A stretch of DNA of 64,000 nt from positions 76,005,770-76,069,769 of the forward strand of contig CM019215.1 of the NCBI GenBank assembly GCA_009741485.1. Reading direction: 5' to 3'. The stretch comes from Malurus cyaneus samueli (taxonomy: Eukaryota; Chordata; Aves; Passeriformes; Maluridae). Positions within the stretch are counted from its first letter, which is position 1. Each line of letters starts with the position of its first letter. The notes beneath the pieces were generated by a model. The model worked only from the letters and a program-made list of their open reading frames with translations. It did no database searches and was not told the DNA's origin. Shown here one piece after another: positions 22,606 through 34,349 of the stretch. The translations under genes and the position numbers were made by a program.

Positions 22606-23880
22606 TCTTTGTCTTTAATGAGCAAAAAAATATTTACTCTGGTCTTCCATTTTTCCAGCAGGTGAAGAGACAGAAATTAGCCAGTGGGGAAAAGGGTTGG
22701 GAGAAGGCAAATCACTCAGAGATGAACATGTACATACCAGGGGTGAAGTTCATGTTTGCTGCCTACCTTTAATTTGACCAACATTTCTTTGAAGACTTTT
22801 CTTTCTTCTAAGAACTAAACCTTTGGAAAGGGACATCACTTTTGTGCTAGACTATTATTACAAGCTTGTGGTCCCATTGCCAGCAAAAATGAAACAAAGG
22901 TTTTTGTTTGGAGGGGGGAAGACAGCGTTGCGGGGGTGGTTATCAAATGCCATAACTAGTGCAACAGATTTTTAGTATTTACATGTATATTTAAGGACAT
23001 ATACATATTTAATAACCAATGTATTTTTCCCTCCAATATGCAGAAAATTGCTTCTAGAAGTTCTGCTATTCATTGATGTAAGTTCCACAAGGCTTAGGTC
23101 AAAGCTTAATTCAGTTATGTAAAGCAAATTAAAAAAATAAGAACTGCAGTCTTTCCAAATGAATGAATAACAAGAGCAGGATGGCTTCTGTCAATTAGAG
23201 AAAAGTATAAAATTCTATTTGCCTTCAAACTTACACATTACATATAAAGAATAATTTATGCAAGTTAATAATTTACAGCATAATAATGATTTGTAAAACT
23301 GAATCATTGATGAAAGAACGCTAGGCGCTAAAGGAATACTAAATGAGAACATTCATTCCTGCATGCAGAAGTTACACCTTATTTACAGAATTAATACTGG
23401 AATCAAACCCCCTCCTTAGAACAGTAATTACCCCAGGAGAAGGCTCTTCTCAATAAATAAGGGGTTGTAACTGCCTGTAAAATAATTTCTACTTACAAAA
23501 CAAAATATATAATGCACTGTGTTTTCTTTTCCTACTCCCTGCTGTTCACCTCCTTCCATTGTTACAGAGGTTTCTTTTTCAGAATTGCACTTTACAGTTC
23601 ACTCCATGTAGTCAGACAGTTCCCTACTGAACCTATAACTTCCCTTACTTTAGAAAAATAACAGCTTTCTTATGGATTCCTTGTGACTCAGTTCGTCATA
23701 AGATCATAAGAATCAGAAGCAGCAGAATATAAAAATTCACTCAGGAGTATGGGAAAAATGTACGTGTTGGCATATACAGTCAGGGCACCATGGATTTTAT
23801 CTTTGATGCACAGACAAAAAAGTAGAAAACATGTTTTGTTCTGGAATCACCATCCCTGTGAGTGTTCAAAAAATGTGTGT

Positions 23881-23992
23881 ACATGGCACTTGGGATATTG
23901 TTAGTGGCGAGCAAGATTCTGCTGGGTTAATGGTTGGACTTGATAATCTTAGATGTCTTTTCGAACCTTAACCATTCCATGGTCTTATGATT
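23881..23992 (+). mobile_element. CR1 LINE 3' end fragment
   Basis: Matches the extreme 3' end of bird CR1 elements: ggcacttgggatattgttagtgg, gggttaatggttggacttgataatctt, then tcttttcgaacctta and a decayed terminal octamer (tcttatgattcga). Forward orientation, 5'-truncated as is usual for CR1. Confidence 0.88.
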
Positions 23993-24264
23993 CGAAGCTG
24001 AACTGTTGGTTTGGCAATTTGTTTTAATTCTTGATATCTATTCATTTATATGGATGAGGAAATAGTAATGCAATCATCAGTTGATACAACTCCCTATTCC
24101 AAGGAATGGAAAGACATAAACAAGCAATAAACTCTTTCAGAATAAATTCTTTGTGTGTCTCATCCATCCTGTCCATTCTGTTTAAGTTTTGTTTGGTCAT
24201 TTGAGGGAAGCCTACAAAGGGTAGGTTTTAAGGCAGTCACAGATTTCCCAACACTGTAAGGCAC

Positions 24265-24348
24265 AAAAAAAAAAAAAAAAAAAAAACCCCAAACAAAAAA
24301 CAACAAACAAAAAAAAAAAACCAAAACCATAAACAAAACAAAACAAAT
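24265..24348. repeat. poly-A then A/C-rich tract
   Basis: About 22 A followed by CCCC and AAAC-like units. Confidence 0.85.
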
Positions 24349-26093
24349 ACTAAAAAATAACCCATACAAAAGCCCCGGATTGTTCCATCTTGATACAGTT
24401 TTCCGTGTTTGCAAACTTGCTTGGTCTCAGCTGGCCAGGCTCACAACATGCTTGCAGAACTATATTAAAGTAAATATGGATTGGACATTTTTCTGAGATT
24501 TTTTAGAAAAGTATCAGGAAGATGTGATAACAAAAATAAGAATAAGGGAGTGTGGTAGAATCTGGTTAAAACAACGCATAACAAATGTAAAATTACATTG
24601 TGAATGTTGAGCTAAGTTGTAGCAGAAAAGGTGTCTGACATCATGGATGTGCTGGCTAGGGCATTTAGTTAAAAAATATGCATTAGGTAGATGGAAACAA
24701 AGGACATTTATTACCATTCCCACGTGCTATTATGTGGTGCCAAATCATAGTAATTAAAAAGAAGACAGATTGCTGAATTATATTTTATGACAGCACTGAA
24801 GTTTAATTTTACCCTCTTGCCCGTATAATTGAGCAAAGACAGACCATGTAAAGAGAAGATATGAAAAAATTGTCTTAATGTAATCAAAACTTATAGTCAA
24901 CTACAATAGTCATTCTCAAATGTTTTATGTTTGTATAACTCCTTCATTTCTGCTTTTAAATAAATGCATTAATTTCATCTTTAATACAGCTGGGTGAGGA
25001 TGTTAGCTCCAAATTATTCCTGATTTAATTATTTTCTCTCCCGGAGTGAAAAACCTTGGCAACTGGGCCAGTGGAACATGAACTATTGTTCAGTAAATTA
25101 TTTGAGTATCCAGACAATGCACAGCATAGCCCACTAAATCATACTGCTTTGAAAACTGACATCAAGCAGGCCCCAAAAGGAAGAAGAAACTTTCAGGAAG
25201 ATATCACTTGGAGTGACTTGTTCTTTACCCTTTCTGTTAAGCAGCTCCTCCGTAGGACTGAAGAACAGAGTAGGAATGAAACAGAATTTTCTCTTTAAAC
25301 AATAGTTAATACAGTAATTACATTCATCATAAACATCATCCCAATGTGTCAATAGTAAAACACATCTCTACAAAATTGTACTTTCAAATTCTTTATGGAA
25401 TCAACCAGCTACAGACTGCCCAAAGGGTGAAGTTACAGTTTTCCTTTAGGCTCTCACAAGTGATTTTCCCCTGAAGCAAGCATTCCTTAGTGCATCAAGC
25501 CCAGGGGAGCAGCACCACACAGCAACCCATCATATCATGCAAACGTAAGAAATATAATGATTAAACAGCATGCCCTCTAGTACAAATACATGAAAGAGTA
25601 GAATAAGCATAATATTTTCTCTGCCTGAATGATTTATAATTGGGAGCAAAAGACAAAGAAACTTCATTCTATAACCATTTTAGTTATTTACAGAAATGTT
25701 GCACTACACTGGCAGATTAAATCTGCTATTTTCTGTGAAAAGACATCTTCCCTAGCGGTTCTGAGCAAGGTGATAATACACAATATAATGAAGAGCAACT
25801 GATTTCATGTAGTTCTGGAGGGGCAAGCACACTTCTCCCCCTTCCTAAGTCAGATTTTACCATTCAAAGAATACTCACACTGAAATAGTATAATCACCTT
25901 TTAGCTGATGGTTTCTGCTTGGAGATAGAGGGTATACTAGAAGTTGCTGGTGAATATTAACATTGATCTGCTCTGTAGGTTTTTTAAAAATGTAATCATT
26001 ATGAGAATATAAATTGTGAACAACTGGTCTCAATTCTACAGCACAAATTCAAAAGTAAAAGGAACTAAGCTCTATTGAGTACATTTGCAGATT

Positions 26094-26232
26094 TCATAGA
26101 TTGAAGTATCATAGGTAGGCTTGGGTTGGAAAACATCTTAAAGATCGTCTTGTTCAAATTCCCCTGCCCAGGGAAGGGATGCCATCCACTGGATCAGGTA
26201 GTTCAGGGTGACATCTCTCCTGGATGACATCA
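26094..26232 (-). mobile_element. CR1 LINE 3' end fragment
   Basis: Read leftward it is a CR1 3' terminus. On the plus strand it reads ttcatagattgaagtatcat, ggcttgggttggaaaacatctt, aaagatcgtcttgttcaaattcccctgcc, then ggatcaggtagttcaggg. Clearly diverged from the consensus, so an old insertion; the 5' part is missing. Confidence 0.88.
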
Positions 26233-26744
26233 TTGGGTTTTGAAAGAAAATGATGACACAAAAGAGGCACAGACATTGCTGACACCTCTGATGGCATTGC
26301 CTGCTATAATATTTACTTCATGTATAATTTAGCAACTAATCATTTATATGCAGAATTAGATTATGGGTATTCTTGCAAAAGATAATAAACTGAAATTGCA
26401 CAGAAAACCATTTGGTAAAGCACATAGTTTACAATTCTGACATTTGATGAGCTATTTTAAAACCCTGTTTTTAAAATTAATACATCAAAATCTGCTGAAG
26501 ATGACCAACCAGAAAATAGATTAAGAAGATAAGCATTACAAATTTTGAATATGACAGCCACATATTACAACTATTCCATCAATTCAACCTCAACCAAGCT
26601 TTTTATTTAAGCAATCTTTAAAATCTACACATAATAATGACTATAATTTTCTTAATAGCATTTCCAACATACAAATGAAGACTCACAGTCACATGAATTT
26701 CCAGATGGCTGGTAATCACACAAAACTGAGAGGTGTGACTGATA

Positions 26745-27097
26745 GTCCATGGATCATATTGCTATCCGAAGGGACCTGGACAGGCTAGAGAACTGGGCTG
26801 ATAGGAGCCAAATGAAGTTCAATAAAAGAAATTTCAACAAGACATGCATCTGGAAAGGAACCCTATACATCAGCTTTAGTTGCAGAACACCCAAGTGGAA
26901 AGTAGCTTGGCAGAAAAAAGGACATAAAAGTACTTTTAGACATACAAGTTGAAGATGAGCCAGCAATATGGCCTTTTGGCAAAGCCCAGTGGCATCCTGG
27001 GCTGCATTAGGAGGAATGTTGTTCCTAGTTTGAGGAAATTGATCCTTCACCTCTATTCTGCACTGGTGAGGTTTCCCCTGGAGTACCGTGTTCACTT
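26745..27097 (+). mobile_element. CR1 LINE, C-terminal ORF2 region, left part (host of a nested CR1)
   Basis: Decayed CR1 ORF2 3' region in forward orientation: gggacctggacaggctagagaactgggc, aatgaagttcaataaa, gatgagccagcaatatg, ggcatcctgggctgcatta, cctctattctgcactggtgagg, cctggagtaccgtgttcac. On the opposite strand these words read as a meaningless frame. The element breaks at 27098, where a reversed CR1 tail enters, and resumes at 27151. Confidence 0.88.
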
Positions 27098-27150
27098 CAT
27101 AGAATCATAGAATATTCTGGGTTGGAAGTGACCTCCAGATTCTCTATAGT
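27098..27150 (-). mobile_element. short CR1 3' tip inserted into another CR1
   Basis: Plus-strand catagaatcatagaatattc followed by tgggttggaagtgacctccag is the reversed terminal octamers and last bases of a CR1. It splits a forward-oriented CR1 exactly within the conserved gagtactgtgttcag region. Only about 50 bases were inserted, an extreme 5' truncation. Confidence 0.88.
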
Positions 27151-27260
27151 ACAGCAAGGACATGGATAAATTGGAAAGAATCAAATGCAGGTTCAGGGAT
27201 GAAAAAGGGACTGGAACATCTCACTTATCACAAAGATAAGCTGAATGTATTTCCCAAGGT
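27151..27260 (+). mobile_element. CR1 LINE, right part of the interrupted host element
   Basis: Continues the forward CR1 after the nested insert: aaggacatggataaattggaaag, gaatcaaatgcaggttc, ggactggaacatctcacttat. The match fades after about 27250, and the terminal CR1 repeats are not found. Confidence 0.8.
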
Positions 27261-28670
27261 CTTAACCTCAAATGTTAGCCAGTACCGAAAGTAAGCAGCA
27301 ATATCTTCTACAGGACGTTCAAAGATTCAGAATCACTGTCATGGAAGAAGCAGAGGACTTCTGCCCCGAGATTCCAAGATCGAAATTCTCCAGGGAAATC
27401 AAAACCATCAAACACTCCCCAGAGGTTATTTTCAAACACCCTATCTTTCAGTGGCCAGGCAGCACTCTACCCAGTTTCTACAGGATAACCTTCTCACTCA
27501 ATAGAGATGTTGAGAATAGAAGAATATTTGCTTCTTCCTCAGTTACACACACCCATACCTCCTCTTCAACAATTTGGAAGGGAGTTTGCACATGTAGTGA
27601 TGAGGCCTAGTAACTCTGCACAATTAAGACTACTGAAAATTGTAATAATAAATACTGTAATATTTAGAAGTGACATAAGCATTAACTGCCTTATAAATAC
27701 GTAGAATAGATGTTCATGCAATTGCAGATATTTACATTTTGATAATGTATTCAAAACTTGTATTAAATGTTCTATAATCTTTAAATGTAGCATAAAAAAA
27801 CTCTGCCAAAAAATGGAAAGAAACAGTGGCCTTGATCTCACTTCTAACTACAAGTGACTTGCTATTTTGCTCCAAATAGCTTGTCTTGTCCAAAAACATA
27901 TCAGATATTCCAGATACAGACAGCAAGACTGAGTTGATACATCTTGAGGATGCATTCTTATTACAGTCCTTCATCTTGAAAAAAGGGGCTGTCATTTTGC
28001 AGTCTGTGTCTAGCCAAGAGTTTCCATGTCTGGAGTAGAAAAAAGCCTCTCCTAATGTTCAATAAACAATTGTCTAAATTCATTGTTTTCATATTTCATC
28101 TTTTTCCTTTAAGATTTGAAACATGAAAAACAATTGATTGGGGTATACAACTTACACAAGTCATTTGATATTTTCTTAATAGGTACTATGATGTTCCTGC
28201 AGTCACTTGTTAAACAAAATCACACACTCTTAATTTAACAGTCTTTTTTCCCTAAGAGAATCCTTCACAGTTCAGGCTGTACTTAGGCAAATTTTCCTCT
28301 GTCCAAACACCACAAATTTCAGTAACCCAAAGATGCTATGAAAATCTGATTTTATAAGCACTCTTTTTTTATTTCTCGCCTCAGGGGGCAGCTCTATAAC
28401 TGTGGCATTCACTGTGTGGTCTTTGATCACAGGATAACAGAAACTGCATACTGTGCTAAGAAAATGCATCGGAAAGAACCAGTGTGCTGTTTTCTTTAGC
28501 TCTTTGATCATTTGATGAGATAAATCAGAATGACAAAAAAGTGTCTTGGTTGAACGAGTCATAAGCAACAAGTGTTATCTCCAACACATTTAACTGACTT
28601 CATTAGCCAAACACCAGCTTTTTAGGGTACACATTAGAAACATTAACAATAACAAATAAGAAAGAAAAAT

Positions 28671-28674
<4 letters not shown>

Positions 28675-28702
<28 letters not shown>
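28675..28702. repeat. poly-A (28 A)
   Basis: Long pure A run, followed by aataaactta. Confidence 0.9.
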
Positions 28703-29181
28703 TAAACTTAGAAAACAAAATTTCTCTTTGCTTGGGTTTTTGGGTGATTTTTCTTTTTGGTGTTGTTTGGTCAGGTTTTGTTTTAATTTAGACTGATTTA
28801 AGAGTATTGCAATTCACTAATTTCTGTTCATTGTTAAATGTAATGAATAAAATTTATTGTTATGAAGGAAGAAACAAGATTTAACACTACATTATAATAG
28901 TCATTCTTAAAAATTTCTCTTTCATAAAAGAATTGTTGTTCTACCACATTTTTTTTAATCTACTTCAAATGGAAAGACAAACAAAAAGAAACCAAGATCA
29001 CGTATGTTACTTTCTTCAGTATTCCAACTATCCCACTCTGCACACATCCTACCCTAAAACATGTGAGGTCCTAATATATGAGGAACTTGCAATTAATTCA
29101 TCCCAACATTTGTTTAATCTGTTTTTTTTCCTATAATTTTACCTATAATAATTTGTGACAACACAGCATTTTATCAGACAT

Positions 29182-29189
29182 ACACATGC

Positions 29190-29226
<37 letters not shown>
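29182..29226. repeat. (AC)n microsatellite
   Basis: Pure (CA) units over about 29194-29226, preceded by imperfect units with tgca and cgca. The Cys/Val repeat frame on the minus strand is an artefact of it. Confidence 0.93.
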
Positions 29227-29229
<3 letters not shown>

Positions 29230-29334
29230 AGAAAGGTCTCACTGGATATGTATGTTTTAAATGCAGATATATGACCTGCTGCAATTTTTGAAAGCAGCGA
29301 CTTATTTCTAGGTATGTTCACAGTCAAGATTTTA

Positions 29335-29460
29335 ATGAAATTCCTTAAATATTTTATCAAAAACTCTTCTGCTATTACCTCTACCTGCCAGAGTGACATG
29401 AAATTCCCTAAATATTTTACCAAAAACTCTTCTGCTATTACCTCTACCTGCCAGAGTGAC
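29335..29460. repeat. 63-bp tandem duplication
   Basis: Units 29335-29397 and 29398-29460 are identical except for two C/T differences (ttcctta/ttcccta and tatc/tacc). Each begins atgaaattcc and ends ctgccagagtgac. The period is a multiple of three, but no supported reading frame uses it. Confidence 0.95.
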
Positions 29461-30509
29461 TTCTGAGCTTTTTCTTTCTCAGCTTCTTGATTATGGATGA
29501 ACTCAAAGAAACAGATTGCTATTCATGCTCTAGATAAGGTCCAGGCATGGTTTAAATGTTTACAAAAAGCACGCAATCTTGTGAAAGGCAGTATTTTCTT
29601 TTCTGTAGTATTTTTGCTGTTTCATAAAGGGATTGCTATTTCTTTCTGGGACATAATGTACAGCAGCTACATTTCGGATACAACTGAAGGAAATACATGT
29701 CCTAATATTTCCCATATTCAAATTAAGCTTAAAGAATTTATTTGAGATGTGTTGGAGTCTTTGTATTGAAGTACGGCACTTTTTATTTCACCAACCTGAA
29801 ACATGAAAAATCCTAATTTGTACATGAGTTAAGAATATTTTCTTGAATAGAAGTCTGCCTAAGTGAATGCCTTATAAAATAGTTTAGTGTGAGTTCACAA
29901 TTCTAGTCAAATCGACTAAGCCAATTGATTTTCACCAACACTAATATACAATTATTTAGACTTTATACCTTTCATGTTTCCATCTCACAACAGGCTTGAG
30001 AAGTCACTGGAACAATTATATACATATAACCTTAGGTGGTGTCACATTTTCTTCTGAGCATAGGGCATTGTATTTCCTCTACTGCATGTCACCCCATAAC
30101 TACATGTTCAAACACAAAATCCCATAATCTTTGGTTCCTTATTTGCTTTCTAGACACCTTTATGAGGTGTCAACTGGCATCCCTGGGTTTGGTGTTTCTC
30201 TTTCCAGCAATAAGAAAAGCTGCTGCCATGAATGGCTCTTGCCTTGTGCCAGGCAAGTTTTGATATTTCTTGTCTAAGTAAATTTGGTGTTGGGTAAAAC
30301 AGATATTAATCCACACTCATATAATGAAATTCTACAGTGTAAACACTGAATTGCTTAACATTCTGTAGAAGTAATCTAGTGTTTCCACACTACTCTTTCT
30401 CTTAACTCTCTTAGAAAAATCTCTTATAATCAAGTTAAAATTCAATTTAGTCTTAATATCAGTCTAAACATTTACCACCAAATTTTATTTATTGATTTTG
30501 GATGTTGAA

Positions 30510-30511
<2 letters not shown>

Positions 30512-30541
<30 letters not shown>
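30512..30541. repeat. poly-A (30 A)
   Basis: Pure A run, 82 bases upstream of a second longer A run. Confidence 0.9.
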
Positions 30542-30543
<2 letters not shown>

Positions 30544-30621
30544 TGACTTTTATAAAAGGCTTTTACTTTCCTAATTACATTTATCAATTACTTGTAATAG
30601 GAAAAAAATTCTTTTAACTAA

Positions 30622-30622
<1 letters not shown>

Positions 30623-30656
<34 letters not shown>
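30623..30656. repeat. poly-A (34 A)
   Basis: Pure A run. No retrocopy or LINE body is recognised upstream. Confidence 0.9.
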
Positions 30657-30660
<4 letters not shown>

Positions 30661-31130
30661 AGACCTTTCACCTCTAGAGTTTGTGTACTGAGCTGTAATA
30701 TTGTTAACAGAGACAGAAAATTAGTCATTTTGTGACATCCTAACCCTGATATGGTCATATTTCTTTAATAATAAATTAGTACAGATTGATAATATACAAA
30801 ATTAATTCTTTATAGTCTATTTCACAGCTTATTCTTGCCATCATAGAGATCACAAGATTGGGCTTAACAGACAGAGGAGTGGGAGATGAGGAAAATAAAA
30901 GCTGATGGTGGACAAAGAAGAAAAAAAAGTAAGATCAGGAAGGGCAAGGAAAAAAAGAAACAGTGTGGAGGAGATGATCAAAAAAGGCTGTGCTCATTTG
31001 TCATCTTAATTCTTATACTTTACCTTGTAAAGTTTTTTATTTAATTTATAAAATAGGAGTTGCCATGATAGGTAGATCTGTTTCACTACATATTAAGTGA
31101 CCTGGTAGGAGCCTCTAACTTGGTTCCTTT

Positions 31131-31213
31131 TTGAGGTTTTGGGGGTTTTGTTTGTTGCTTGTTTGCTTTGTTTGGCTTTTTTTTTTTTTTCCTTTTTTTT
31201 TTTTTATTTTTTT
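31131..31213. repeat. T/G-rich low-complexity tract
   Basis: T runs with G/GG interruptions, passing into nearly pure T. Reverse-complement type of the A/C-rich tracts. Confidence 0.85.
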
Positions 31214-32773
31214 CACAACATAAAGGTTTCAGGAAAGTTCAGTATGGTTAACATGAGTTCAAGAGGAACAAAGCAGGAGAAATATTCTATCAGATAGCTG
31301 ACAGAGCTGGGGTTGTCAAAATTATAACAGGGCAGGTTTTGGTGCCAATTAATAATACTGAGCTAACAATGTGCCAGGAATACAACACTACAACTTTCGT
31401 CCCTGAAAACATGAAAAGTTGCATCCTCCTAAGAATTTGCAAGGTATCTGGAAATTCACAGAACTTCTGTAAAGTGGAAGAAATATTTTACATCTTGAAA
31501 TGTTTTTATTCCTCAAGTCCAGCTCAATCAAGTACCTAAGAGATGCAAATCTCTTGGACTTGGAAAGTGAAGCCATAGCTTTATCCCTAGTTCTCTTTGC
31601 TGTCAAGTTCACTGGCATTTACTATGTGTTTCCTAGTGAAAAATTTACCAGTCACAAACAAATTTGATTGAAGATAAAGAATATCAAACTACTTTCACTC
31701 ATAGCCATTGACTTTGAGCAGTCTCTAGACATTGAGGGGTGTAAGCAATAGTATCATTTAACTTAATTTTACAGAATAACAGCAGACTGATAGTATTGCA
31801 ATTCAGAACTGGAAAAATCTACACTATCAAATATTTTCTTCATATTAAATGCTTTATCTTTCCTGCCATGCTTAATATGTGGGGTGTTGCAAATATGAAA
31901 CCCTTCCCAATCCTCACTGAAAACCCTGGCTCATCTGCTTTTTTTAGTCATAAATAATGAGCCAGTTTGCATGATTAATACAGGAAGAAGACTTCGTACA
32001 AGCTGCATAGTTTAATTGAAGCATAAATCATGCAGCTGGTTATAACTTAGAGCTATTATAATAATAAATGATTATATTTTCTCTACTTGCTTTGCATGCT
32101 TAATATAAAACTAAATTAATGCTCATCTGTTAGCCACTACATATCGGTGGTTGTAATCAGCTGCCAAGATGCTATTAATCTAGCTGACAGGTGGTTCAGA
32201 AAGTTGAAGTACCTGTGCTTTTTAGAAATAACTATTAGTGAAAAGCCACAGAGAATCCCCTGTTCAGTGAATAATTTCAAATCTGTGTTTAATTCTGAAC
32301 ATAAAGATACTCCTGATGTTTCAGCATTGACCCAGACACAACTAACTCCCTCTGTTTGCTTAAAACTGCTGTTTAATGATTTGGCAACAAACTCACTGAC
32401 TTAGTCTTGAAATTCAGCTTTTGGAATCAGCTATATTCGATTCTAATCTGTATTCTTGATCCAGAAACTATCACAAAATGTGTTTCAAAATAGGCCCACC
32501 TTTCTGACAGTCTCAGGGGGCTTTTGTAGCTAAAAAATGCAAACAAATGATAAACAAACCCTTACCACACTGTCTACTCTGGGAACCATTAAAGAAGGAA
32601 ATTCTTTAAACTCGCCCTCGTTAGTGCCCAGTAACTTTGTAACTTTTACTCTAAATGCAGACATCTGATACAGGGGGAAAATCACTGCATTTACAGAATG
32701 ACAAGTTTCCTTCCTAACATACATAGGCTCCCATAATCATGCAAAATAAATCCCTCAGAAAATCTTTAGAAAA

Positions 32774-32866
32774 GTTTTGTTTTTTTTTTTTTTTTTTAAT
32801 TGAGAATTCACATGTGTCACAACTGAAAAAAAAAAAAAAACCAACCAAAAAGCCAAACCACCAAAA
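32774..32866. repeat. poly-T followed by A/C-rich tract (inverted pair)
   Basis: A T-rich run at 32774-32797 is followed, about 28 bases later, by an A run and CCAACC-type units at 32826-32866. The T and A runs could pair as a hairpin arm of about 15 bp. Confidence 0.75.
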
Positions 32867-34305
32867 TGTTTTCTCCAAAATTTTTCAATTTTCTGCACAT
32901 TCTTATTATGTTGCTTGCTGATACTAACTTATTGCCTGCAAATTCCTGCAGGCAGTTTTCCAAATTTATCTTTTGCCTTCATCAAAATAACCCCAAAGAT
33001 TTTGGACAGGAAAAGCCTGATAATTTTAGAAGAATTCCTCAATTTTTCCTCTTTCAAGAGGACAACCAAATGAAATAAAAACTGTGGTTTACTAACCTTG
33101 GCTTGACACCAAATGCCCAAGAACCCCACTCTATCTCTCACCTCCTCAGCAGGAAGTTGGGTGGATGGTGAAGAAGATAAGATGGAAAAAATCTCTTGTG
33201 TATCAAGTACAGTTAGTATACTAAACAAAAGCAATGATCAAGCGCATGAAAAAAAAAAAAAGAAAAGGAAACAAGTTTTTCTCTATTTCCCACCAGCAAG
33301 CAATGCTCGTCCACTTCCCAGGAAGCAAGGTTTCAGAATGTATAGCAGATGGTCTAGAATGCAAACACTGTAAGTAATGAATGCCCCATTTCCTCCTGTT
33401 TTTTCTTAGCTTTTGTTACGTCCCTGCCCAAGATCTTGTCCACTTCTCGGACTGTTGGTGAAGAGACATTGCTGGTGCTGTGCCAGTACTGCTCAGCAGA
33501 AACCAAAACACTGGTGTTCATCAAAACATTTCTAGCTATCAACACACACCACTGTGAGGGATTCCATGGGAAAAATAACTCCAAAATCATATATCTGTGT
33601 TAGCAACAATATTCAATTGAATTAAAAGTCCACAGCCCTGTTTAAATGGCACAGAAAGAAATTAGAAATTCTACAACAACTAACACAAAGAAACACTCTC
33701 TACGTTAATCTTGAGAATTTGCTCTCCTTTCCTAAGACTCAGGTTAGGCTGGACTGCAAAGGTAAAGTAAGACCAATTCAAACTTAAACCCCATGACTTA
33801 TTAATTGCATCACAATACCACCATAAATAGCACCTGTCTTGATCAACTTGGCAATATTTTGCATGAATTCTGCAAAGCTCATTCTGCTGATTTGTCCAGT
33901 GCCCATCCAAATAAGCTGAGAAAGAGTGAGTGGCTATCCTGTTTTCTAGCTTTTTGATTAAGGTATTTTAGACAAAAATCTGTTCTCAAAGAGACCATCC
34001 TTTTGTTTCAAGAAGCATTAGGAAACACCAGGATTTCACCTCAAGGTGTCTTGCAAGGATACCACTGCTAGTTAGCACTGAGTTGTCAAATAATGTGCTG
34101 CATATACCCCTCATTTCAAGGAAAAAAATGAAACCCCCAAACATCAAAAATCTAGGGTATATCTACTTCACCATTCAAGTCTTATTAAGTGAGATATAAA
34201 AAAGTTTTTTCTTCCAATATTTCTAGCATTCAACACAAGTTTCCCAGTGACATTTCTCACATTTCTGTCTGAGCTAAGAGCTTCTGTTACTGTCTCATTT
34301 ACAGG

Positions 34306-34349
34306 ATCCCTGAGGACCATTTATAGCATCCCTGAGGACCATTTGTAGA
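34306..34349. repeat. 22-bp tandem duplication
   Basis: atccctgaggaccatttatag is repeated as atccctgaggaccatttgtag with period 22 and one A/G difference. A simple local duplication. Confidence 0.9.

Larger units (their letters stand above)
20442..23880. other. unique AT-rich DNA with A-rich tracts
   Basis: No gene is recognised. Contains the tracts at 22094-22182 and 22584-22605 and otherwise ordinary AT-rich sequence. The longest open frame (90 codons at 21676-21948) has no recognisable domain. Confidence 0.55.

Noticed and set aside
24265..24348. Poly-A considered as the tail of a processed pseudogene
   Set aside because: No gene-like body upstream, no visible target-site duplication, and the run passes into A/C microsatellite units.
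29335..29460. Two near-identical units considered as a CRISPR-like array
   Set aside because: Units are directly adjacent without spacers, only two, and in vertebrate DNA; a simple tandem duplication.
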